Below are positions 47,759-59,700 of a stretch of DNA of 64,000 bases, one piece after another. Position numbers and translations under genes: made by a program. The stretch comes from Apostichopus japonicus (Eukaryota; Echinodermata; Holothuroidea; Aspidochirotida; Stichopodidae): positions 4,279,501 to 4,343,500 of the forward strand of contig NC_092573.1 of the NCBI RefSeq assembly GCF_037975245.1, given 5' to 3'. Every line of letters begins with the position of its first letter. Position 1 is the stretch's first letter. The notes below the pieces were generated by a model. That model saw nothing but the letters and a program-made list of their open reading frames with translations. It was not told the origin of the DNA and searched no databases.

Positions 47759-50700
47759 ATGGATACTGATGAGCTATTTGTGAAGTATACTGTGGATGAG
47801 ATCAGGACGATTGAGAAGAGTACCAGGTATACCTACACATAGCCAACTGTGTTTTAACATTAAAATAGGTCTAGAGCCACTCATTTCTAGCTAATGTAAG
47901 CAGTGCATTTCATCGTCGCTTACTTTTTTGCACTAGTTTTTCCTTGAAGCCGTTTTTTTTCCTTTTATTCACTATTAACAGAGTTCAAAACCAACACACT
48001 CCCCAATAGGTTTAACATGTCTTTTTTTAATTGTGGGTATTTATCCTTGTGTCAGGTGAATAAGCATGGTGCACTGGCTTATTCACCAGATCACAGTCCC
48101 TCAGCTGAGAGACTCATCAAGCTAGAGAGCAACAAATTTGTGTGTCCAGGAAATATTTTGTCCAGTATCACATAGCAAAGTGCTATACAAAATGGGTCAA
48201 GTGTTAAAATGCATTATACTGTCTTAGTGTAATGTATTTGTATGTAATGTAACCAAAGAAATGTCAATACACTTTGTCAACTGTACTTGTAAGCAGTGGA
48301 ATGCAAACTAAGAGCCTGAGACTAATTAAGGATTTTATTAATTAATTATAAATTAGGTCTATGTAAGTAGCCATTAATCCAAGGATTTGCTAAGAAACAC
48401 ACTGTGTGAGGTTGAAATTGAATAAAAGGTATAGGAGGGTACACCCTACGTAGTGTCCCTATTTTTCCCCTGCTGAATGCAAGAATCACCCGACTGAACC
48501 TTATAACCTTTGAAGATCTAAGGTGAAGGCCATGCCCTGGATATTTTGTTTCTATAATATGTCTTAATATAAATGTGGACATGGCATCAAGTGAGGCATA
48601 GGGTCAGTGTAAGCAATTTGTTAAAATGTTTAAGTATTCCTTTTCTGTTTCATCCAGATCTAAAATAGAGAAGAAAAAGGAAGACTTGAGACAGATGGTT
48701 GGGTAAGAGAAAAATTTCTAACATTTTAATGTTTTGGACAAGATTTATTTTCTTTGGCTTTAGTGCTATGAATTAAACTGAAGTGACATAATGAGCAAGC
48801 AAGTCTGTTTTGAAATGTCTCTTGCTACCATAGATTTCAGGACATTATCAACGCTACGGTAAGTTATATAGTGTAATGGCAAGGCAGCCAAACAGATCCA
48901 ACAAATGTCTCATATTTCTTTTTATGTATCTTCCTCCTGCTTTCCAGTGAACGGTACAGAGACTTAATAGAGGCTGCAGATACAATTACTGAAATGAAGA
49001 ACTGCTCTGCACAGGTTGGTATTTGACATTCCTTGAATGTTGTCCAAACACCCAACACTTGGTTGTCTGGTTAGATGATTGGGTAAATGGAATATTTCAA
49101 CTGAGTGATTTTGCCATATTGAAGTGATTGGTTGTCCATCTAGTCAGTTACTGATTGGACAGATCAGTGGACAACCACTTAAAATCAGCTGTGATTGGTT
49201 TATAAACGTAAAGTATGAAACCTTGGCAAACCTTTCAGAGTCTCTGCAATTACCTTCTCCATACTTTCCTTTTGCCGCATTGTATGTCGTGTAAAATTTG
49301 GTTAATTGAAATTTTGATCAATATTTTTATCTATTTCTTATGGTAAGTCATGTTAAGCCATTTTTGTTTTGCTGACAAAAAATTTGTCTTTATATATTCA
49401 CTCATTTTCACTCATTGATGTATTTGCAGATTTCAAATGCTGTTCAAGATTTGCAGAAGCATTGCGTAAACCTGCAAAAGACAATGATGACAAGGGGAGT
49501 AGCTGGAGTATCAAAGGAAAGTCATCAAGATCTGTGAGTTATCTGAAATTTTTGAAAGATTTTGTTTCTTCACCCAAACTGTGATTGATCCAAGATAAAC
49601 ATCATCCATCATAATTTTTGTAGAATCCCTCATACTATGCGGGATGTAGTAAATTCAATGTTAATTAACTTGCATTTAAAATGAGTCTCCTTACTTTAAT
49701 TCTTGGCTACCCCCTCCCCTTATACATAAGGAATACATACAATGGATGTAAGAAATTCAGATATTAATAAACTTACATACATGACTCTACTTATTTGCAT
49801 GCTTGCATAACCCCCTCCATCCCCCCCCCCTTATGTTTGTTGATGTTGGATATCTACATTATGTATGAACTACTGCAAGTTTTTTTATACCTCAATTACA
49901 ATATCAATGAAATTAATGTAGCAACTGTAGCAGAACTGTTAGAAAATAGATGAAAATGAAAGTTAAATTTGAACCTGAGACATTGCACTCGGTTGAATAA
50001 TACCATTCATAGTTCCAAACTATGGGATACCCCCCTCCCAATTGTTCCTCATAATATCTCTAAGGTAATATTGAAAGATCTCAATGCTGTTTACTACATA
50101 AGCTCTTGTGAATAGTCTTAAAACTTACCATGTCTTTGGACTTTGGGAATCAAACACTGAATTCTGCTAACTTTAAAAAATTATTTTTTCTTGTCATCAT
50201 GCCTTGAATTGTCTTTACTTCTTTCCCAGTCAAAGTAAGAAGAAATTTTATGCCATTTCATCTGAAATCAAACTGCTGGTGGACATTCCTGATAGAGTAA
50301 GTTGACGACATAAGGGATATTTGCTTTCTTAATTTAGCCATAATTAACTGCTGTCTTCATTTGATATTCAAGGAATATTTGTGATATCGATCTTTTGATT
50401 TAGTAATTTAAGTATATAAGAACAGAACAGTGTTATGTCAAAGCTGGCACAATACAATATTATACACTTTTTCTTCTTATTTTGGAAGAGTATTTCTTCA
50501 ATAATCAACAACAGTTGTAATTGCACAAATCTTTTTTGGGTTCTGTTGAGTTTTGCAGCATCTATGCTCTAGTTTTATGATGATTGGAGTTTCATTACTT
50601 TGTTCCCTCTCTCGTCTTCTGATAGATATGGAGCGCTCTGGAGGGCGGCAATCATCTGGAAGCGACCCAGCTGTATCTCTTAGCTTGTCATGTGACCAGC

Positions 50701-53700
50701 AGCCTGCAGCTTGATTCGTCCACCCCTCAGTCTGCACAGATCTTAAAGTGGTTCCCCGTTCTCTCCAGACAGTGGGCAACCCTTTCACATTTTAAGCATA
50801 ACATCTTGCAGGTAAGCCACACACATATATCTATCAAATAAGGAGACACCTTCTTTCAAAGCCATAAAAAATGGGGCTGAGAGATTGACGCTGTATACTA
50901 TCGTTGAGACCAAACGTAGTAGTTGAGTATTCTATCATTCATGGCACACAATGGCTATTCAGAGGACAAAGTCTCATCTCTGTAAATTGTGGTAACCTTC
51001 ATCAAGAGCAGGTTGACTTGTGTCAGCTGACAGCAGAAATTGACTGACTTGGGTATAAACTTAAAGGGATATATGATTACAGAGAAATGTAACACATATC
51101 TAATGATTAGAAATCATTTCACACTGTGTGTCAGAATACCCTGCCTCAGTACCATGTCCCTAACTCAAGACATGGTTGATTGAATGTGGACCAGCTCAAT
51201 TGCCATGATGACATAATCCACTCAGCTGTTGCCAATTGCATTTACAAAATATCATCAAAATTTGAAAAATTCATGCAAAATGCATGATGTGGTTAAAGAT
51301 ATACAAAATTTCTAGTAATTAATTTTTGTTAAAGCAATCAGCTTCATTCTTTGGAATATCTTTCTAAACAGCATTTCAGAGATTGATTCCCAGTTACCAA
51401 TGGCACAGCATATTAAATTTTAGCATTGCTCATAAGTTATAATCAGAACTAGATTGGTGTCTCTCTGTTAAACTGCAGCCACATCTGTTTTAAACAAAAG
51501 TTTGAAGAATCAAAATAGACGACATACAATTGCATGTTCTGTGATCCAAGAAAATAATAACAATGTACAGTAATAAGATACTGTAATATCTTTGACCGCA
51601 TGTTCTTCAATTATTCACTTATATTGCCACATTTGCTGTTCTTGAATATCATCCTGTATGATGGTGTCATGTTTTGTGCTTGTTAAAGAGATCCGTGGTG
51701 TCGCATCAGACTCTGCTTTCTGCTCAGGTTAACGTTACAACCAGTACAAAAGTTTAGACTAACACAAAGATGGAAATTTAATTTCGTTGCATGTCATGGA
51801 TCAAAACAATCAAGGGTTTATGCAGATATTAACATCTCTATTCTCTTTCCTTATCTTTGTTTCCAGAGCAGTAGGAAAATCTTGAAGGATTCCTCAATGT
51901 CTGATCAGGTTGGTGTCTGATTGTTTTGGGTTAATTGGGCATGGAGTTTGCAGGGGGGGGGGAGAGATTTTATAGTTGGTATGCTATAATGATTTGGAGC
52001 TTTTGGTTACTTCACTCAGCAAATTACAGTAAAACTTTGATTATCCAAGCATGTCAAGATACAGTTAGTATATAGTTACATTGGAAAAAATCTCCATAAA
52101 AGGTCCTTTTTAGTTGTGATAACAAAACACACAGCATTTTTGAAATGGAATTAGTACTGGACTGTAGGGAGGCTGATATTCACAGCAGTATGGAATTGTT
52201 TTCATTCCAAATGATCAAGGAACTAAATATCAGGGGTTCATGTAATGCAAGATTGCCCGTAAGTACAAGTATCATACGTGTATATCTGTCCTGTCTAGAT
52301 AGAGCATGAGTTCATAGTACATGACCCTTCTTGTTTGTTTTTTTTACTTTTCTCTCAGAAAACTGCAGAATCACTTTGTTCCATTTTGCTTCTGGAGGAC
52401 AGCTCACCTAGACAGGTCTTTGCTGAATTCCTGTTAGCCAGAAAGGTAAAAAATTTGATAAAACAAAAGAAATTAATCGGGTGGAACTTTTATCTTCCTT
52501 GCTAAAGTGAAAGGTTCTTTTTCTTGGACACCTTTGTTTGGCAATTTACATCCCAAATGGTTTGCTTCATGAAAATGCCAAGCCAGGATGAGATTGAGTA
52601 TGAAAGTTTCGATGGTGAGGTATTTGAGTAAGACTGACTTATGATCAGTGGCGTCGCCAAGGGGGGGCCAGGGGGGGCACGTGCCCCCCCTGGAAAACCT
52701 AGTGCCCCCCGAGTGCCCCCCCATCTGAGATTTGGGTTGGTAAAAAATATATATATATATTTTGTTATATTCAACTGAGTTGGTTTTTCATAAGGACAAA
52801 GAAGCACAGTAATTCGTATTTTCTTCAAATGAGCTGCGAAAAAGTGTATCCTTGAACGTCGGGTATCGAAGTCGTAACCCGCGCCATCACAACAGGTGTC
52901 GATATTTACACTGAATGTGTCAGTGCTCACGCCATACCAGCGGATATACACGTCCGCTTCGCGAGCTACATGACTGTGAGAAGGGAGGGTACTGCAATAA
53001 GTTGCCTTGGTCTGAGGTTGACAGGTTAGGAGCTGACGAAATGTGAGAATGTGAGGGTCCGCAGGCACCATATTTGCCTATATTTGTGGACCCATATATT
53101 AACCCTGTTGTGTAGGGGGTGCAGAGGTCATTTGAGGTCAGATGCTTATAGGAACAAATGGCGAATGTTCACACCTGCATACTGAGCCATACTCGATGTG
53201 TGATCAAACTTTGGATTGCATGGTGAGATCCCTGATAGGAGCCAATAACGATGCTCGAACCTGTTACATCTTAATAGATAATGAGCGAAAACGAGGACAA
53301 GAAAGGAGTCGGGGGTCATGCACACATTAATTCAACAAATGTAGGTTCTATTGATATAGGGTTAGGCATAATATCGACAGCATGTGGTTCATATCCTCTG
53401 CAAAATTCTGCGCCTTGTTAAAATCATTACCTCAAAAATAGCAATTTCTGGAGATATCTTCAGATCGAATTTAGCATCAAATGTGGCAGCATTTTGCATC
53501 TAGCCCATCCTCCGTATGCGAAAATTTTCCAAAGGGTAGGGGGGCAGTGGCGGCGGAACCGGGGGGGCTTGGGGGGCTCAGCCCCCAATGAAAAAGTTGA
53601 GGGGGCAAATGCATGATAAGCCCCCCAATATTTACCAAGGCTCCGAAACGTGCATCTGCCCATTTTTTCAATGCATACTTGTCGATCTGTCCGATGCACA

Positions 53701-56700
53701 CGTATACTATATAGGTGTAATAATTTTAGTAAATGCTGGGGGGACCCTCGGCCCGTCCTCTGGCTATAGACCACATTGTCACCCCAACCGCGTCTTCACG
53801 CCCCGTGAAAAGTGGAAGCAGTGAGTGTGAGTACCGGTATGCGCAACACAACTTCGTCTTAGGCCAATGACTTGCTTCATTTCAGCCAGTTCTCCAACAT
53901 CCCCTTACTACACTCAAAAACGTCTTTGCGACTACACTACGAGTAATAGCTACTCTCTTAAAACACCATCGAATATACAAATTACAATGTTTTTACAGAC
54001 TTTTACGTGCAATCTGAGAAATTGCAGGCTTGAGACCCATATTTTAGTTCTAGGTATTTGCAGCAAAAAACACTCGGGAAGTGCTGTTTCCGGCCATCTG
54101 GGGGTTTGAAAAACCCAAAATTTTCTTGTACGCTCCGCGCCAACCGATGGTGGCGCTCCGCTTAGATAGTCTCTACACATTAGAATAATTTTCCCGTTCC
54201 GCCGCAACTGGAGGGGCACCCCCTCCCCTTAGACCCCTCCCCCAGGACGGCGATCCGTATCCACCTAAGTGCCCCCCATCAAATGCTGGTGCCCCCCCTG
54301 TGCCCCCCAGACTGAAAAGTCTGGTGACGCCACTGCTTATGATGACAAATTTAGTGTAAAATTTTACTGTAAAGACAATTATATTTATTGATAAAGAAGA
54401 TAAGACTTAAATCAACCTATTAATTTATCTGATATTATGGATTACGTGATTGATATGAGGTAAACGATGTGTCGATATCCCCTATCATCCTAGATAAAAG
54501 TCAAAGTTTTAGTGCTTTTTGTAAAGAGTGAACAATTATAAATTAATTTCAAAGCAGTAACTAATCCCAGACTTTGTTTATATATTTGAAGATTTGGGGC
54601 TGATGTATCAATATAACAACTAAACTGAAAATTGTTACATATGATATGCTACAGGAATGAAATATTTACCATATTTTTTGTAGCATGATCTAGGAACTAG
54701 CTGTTAACATCAGACAAAGAGTTTTAAAGTCAGAATGAATTCAGGTTAGCAGAAGCTATTGAAATTAATCATAGGCTTCCTATCTTTCTACAGTCTGCCA
54801 TTCAGACTTGCTTGACCCCTGACCTACACACCACAAGCGTGAAGACACAGGTGTGCTCGGTAACGAGAGTGGCCGAGAGGACACTTCGACAGATACACTC
54901 AATATTTTACAACGATGAAGCGTCAGGAGGTGAGCTCAAGTTTTGACTTTCTTTGAAAATTACAAGTTTCTCTGTAAACACCTTCCCAATTTGGCGAATC
55001 ATATTAATTGTAGAATTGTTCAACATGAAATATTTATGTTGAAAAAACATTTGAAGAGTGACTTGGTTTTTATCTCAATACATTACATGTATAGAGATAT
55101 TGTAACAGTAAGTGGGACTCTCTCTTCTCTTAAAAATTTTTCAGCGTCTTCATATAAAGTTCTTTCTCTCAGGAATTTTCAGAGCAAGCATATATCATAT
55201 AGGCCAACAAAAGTTGCTATTTTTTATTCGAGAATTTTATCTCATTCTATGACTTTTTCACCGATTTATGTCCAAATCGGGCCAATTTGGACTGAACTAC
55301 AGTTGAAATAACCCATTTTTGCACACACTTCGAAACTTGTGTTATTGCGCAATCGTTAAACACTTCGCAAAAGCGGTGAAATGCATTGTGGGAGCTAAGC
55401 CCATCACTAGATTTTAGTACACTGCGGCTTGGATATCGTCTGAAAATCCGTTTTAATACATATTCATAAAGCAGCCATCGAATTGCTTCAAGCAAAACTT
55501 TGAACAAAAGAAGTTGAATATTCATTAAATATCTGTTTGCGACGATGTCGGACTCACAATGTGGATGAAATTCGGAAATTACTTTGCCTCGGCTTGAAAA
55601 ATAAAAACGAAACGTAAGTAAAATCCTTTCATCTTTCGAATTGCACATTTTCCGTTTTCAAGGAAATACCACCTCCATCGTCCGGTGGATTGTTTAAAAC
55701 AAGTTAAACAATGATTTGAGGCTAAATTCGGAGTTTTTCCAGCATTCTGGGTTGAATTAAAGTGACATTTTTAAGGTTGCACTTGTTAACAGGCATCAAC
55801 GTATCCTATCGTGGTTAATTGCATATGTACATATGTATGCACGTTACCATAGTGTGTAGCCTAGGGTTGTAGTTTTAATTATTCTATAGTGCAGTGTATT
55901 CATATTACGGGACCGTGTGTTTATGAATTATGAATATGTTTGCTGTCAAGACATTGTTTACGAATACAATGTGGTTGCCTTGAATTTTGGAGGACTTAAG
56001 CACTTAGTAGTAGGGTAGTGATAGTACAGCTACACAATACTAAGCCTATGCTGGTATTATTACTGTAGTTTACTTCTGACTAGAACTGTCACTGGTGGTT
56101 TTCAGCACTGGCAATACCTTCATGCCCAGTAGCATGGTGGGCTCATAATTGCCTTAGGATTTGATCAATGATATATATCAAGGAAAAATCCAAATTACTC
56201 AACTGTATTTGTTTTTCATATGTGTAGTTCCTCAGAAATGTTCTGATCTCAAAATATTTAAGGTTCTGTGCTTATGCACCGTACAATTCAGCAGAATTTG
56301 ACCACAAAATGTCTGCCGTGTCAAGTTCGTTCATACCCCTAAATTGACACATTCGTCGATAAGCTAACTGTAGTGTAGGCCTAAGTATACATCCATTGAC
56401 TTTAGATGCTGTTTGCTATGCTCTGACTCTGAGCCTCTAAGCTCAGACAGGTCATGTCCCAGAGAGTAGTGTTATCATATTGAGGTAATGTTGGGTATTT
56501 TTAGGGTGTAAGATTTCCAATTGGCCAAGAATCGTGCAAAACTTGGGGGAGGATGTTAAAAGCTTAAAAAATACCACAACTTGGTCAGCAAATGGATTCA
56601 AAATCATGAAATATGTAATTCTGCTTGACTGCAAAAAGTTTAGTTGGCCTGCTGTATCGTTGCTAGTAATAATTTAAGGTGCGTCAATTACGGGGGTGCG

Positions 56701-59700
56701 TCAATTATGAAGCCTTTACTATACATATAATAGTACTTGAAAATTAAATAAGCTTATATTAAAAAAAGTACTGCCTTGGTAGGCTCTGGTTAGTACTAAG
56801 TATAGTTTTACCCTTGTGTGATTTTATCCGGTGTACCCAGATACATAGGCCCACCTGCTAATTGTGGATAAAGTCACTCACTGTAGGCTACATTACAGGT
56901 TGGTCAAGTCAGTGACAAGTTAACATTGGTTCTCTACTTTGCCCAATGGATAAGTGTGCACTGAATTTTCGTACAGTGTTTGCAACCCATTTTGGCAGTA
57001 TTCTTTTGTTTTGTGAACTCATATAGCAGTTATTTTTTTGTTTTTTTTGTGGTTGTGCATGTGTCTATTTCACTTTGTTTCGAAATTCTTCACCCTGTAA
57101 TGCTGTATGTTTCTGTCATTTTCAGAGAGAAAATGCATTTACAAGTTCCACTACAACGTGTTATGTAATATGGGCTTGTTGCATTTAAAAGCAATGTGAA
57201 GTCATTCGTCATGTGACTTTCCATATATATTGTCTCCTATTATCCAACGTTCTGTTTTTATTATTGTTTTCTTTCATTTTCAGGACTCTTTCTGCATCTG
57301 CAGGTTGGATTCTCCTATGTGGGCACTTGGGATATAGTAACTTTTTGGACTTCTTAATTTAGTTCAGTACTTTTCACGCCATTTCATTTTTTGCCTTGAT
57401 TCAATAAACTTTGATTAACCTTGAAAAAACACATTCCTGTTATATTTTTTTGCACTAAATCGTACATTCATATTCACCAGTGTGAAGAAAAATTAACAAG
57501 AAGTTCCTACATAAGATGTACATTTCACGTATCCAAAAATACTTTTCAATTCATCACGAAGATAAGCTGATTGATGTCTAGGAACCTGATACATCATAAA
57601 CTATATGACCAAAAAGTCCAACAGAGACTGACCCAAGATGAAGGATATCACATAAAAAACAAGTTCTTAAGTATTCTATGACATTAATAAACCTTGCAAC
57701 GCTGTTCTCTCGACAAACAGGCAATGGGCGCTAAAGGCAACACTCGCAGGAATGAAGTGTAACCTGCAGAGACTTTTCGTTGCAGAGTAGCGTAAATGCA
57801 AGTTCTGTATTTGTTGTACCATGATTGATATTGAAAATTGTAGAGACAGAGCAAAGATATGAAACTAGGAATCGAAATTAGAACTTCCAGTATTGAGATA
57901 CTGCGTCATTGATGCTCTTGTTCATACTTGTTGTGCTTATAAGGGGGGTGACCGATTTCCACACATTGATTCTGCTCACTTACACTTACATTGTTTTGTT
58001 TTTTTAAGTTATAAAAGTTACCAAACACTTAACACTTTCCTTTGCACTGTGACATGCACAGTTGCTGACAAACAACAACATTGTAAAGATTTAATTGAGT
58101 TCTCATGTTGATTTCCAAATCATTTGAAGTTTCAAAGATGAAAACAAGTAAAGTATTGAACGGAAGACTCAATATGGATTTAAGGAGTCATAGTATTTCT
58201 TACCAAAATCAAATATTTGTAAATAAGTAGTTTCCTAACGTTCAGAACCACTACAAACTTAATGTGGATTGCACAAATAAAACATAGTTAATATTTTTCA
58301 CACAGCTCTCGCAGGGCCTAACATAGTGAACGTGACTATGGATAGTATGGTATTGATTTCAGCACTTTCCTAAAGGCTGCTTTGGAAAATGTAGAACTAA
58401 CAACAATTGGAAAATAAATGTGAATCGCATGGCGATAATGAAGCTCGGATCCTTGGAGAATGAATAATGGAAACCATGGTTTACTTTGATGACAATTACC
58501 TTCAACCCATGGTTGACAAAATATGGTAAAATGCCCTGATATAAATATGTGGTGGGGATTTTTCATTACATTGGCCTGGTTGTCCATCTTTTTGACATTA
58601 ACATCTGAAATTTTACTCAAATTGTGCTTCCTGTGTCACAGAAAGAAATTGTCACATTTTCTAGGAGACTGGTACTTTTATTTCAAGAAATTCACAAAAG
58701 AATCAAATGGATATATGATGCTCTTGTTTTTTCTTTTTTCAGGTTTTTTTCTTTCTTCTTTATTGTAGCATTCACTTTTGGCACTTTGCTTGGATTTGTA
58801 TTATAGGAGATAAAAGGAAACAAAAACACACTTGTCATCCTTTGGAGTATATTGAATAAAGAACAAATACAAAATTGACAGGGGCTAGATTTTTACTTTA
58901 ATCATTTTAACATATATTTTAAAATATTTTAAATTCTCTGACCAAGTTGGATTTCGGGATTCAGGTGAGAAAGTAAGAAATGATAAACAAAATATGCTCT
59001 TGGTTCTTTGAAATATGTAGAAAAGTAGCAAAAGTAGATACTTTTAGAGTTTTGAATTCTTATGACTTTCAGATTGCAGCAGTCTTCTTTTTGACATTCT
59101 CAGTGCTGTTTGCAACTTACACTCGCCAGGTAGGTGATTTCAATTGGTGTCTTTCTCCATTCTGCTACCCCCCCTCTTACCTCCCTCCCCCCACACTCCC
59201 CTTCCTCCTGCTGTTTTCTATCCAATCCACTCACTTTCCAAGTTCAGTAAGTAGTACATTTATTGTTAAGTGTTAGTGCTAGCAATTTGTTTGTCTTTAA
59301 AAATGAGACAATCATCTAGAAATTAGCCTAAATCACTTGACCAAATAAAAATCGAAAATCACCCCAGATTTAAATTGCAAAGTATGCTAGACAACTCTGC
59401 TATGAACATTGAGTACACCATTTGGCTGAGTGTCAATCAGTATTATGCTTTCAAAAGTGTTCAAGTTTTCTTCAGTTATTAATCTTCCTTTGTAATGACA
59501 TAGACAATAAAGAGTAAACTTTACAGTATGTCCCTGACCCCCCCCCCCCCTTCCCATTTCCCAATCACTTTCATAGCAGTCATTTTCATGTGAGCATGTT
59601 GCATGATAACCCTGTGCTCTCACTCATACTGTAATATAATTTACTGCCCAGACTTTTTTGCCTTGAATGAGTCTCTACTTTTAAATATGATTCATTAAAT

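Noticed and set aside
52502-53071. 189-codon minus-strand frame as a transposase remnant
   Set aside because: It runs across the left boundary of the hAT element into COG1 intron sequence and shows no transposase motif.
55247-55648. 133-codon minus-strand frame in the long COG1 intron
   Set aside because: No recognised domain or splice context; likely chance or repeat-derived.
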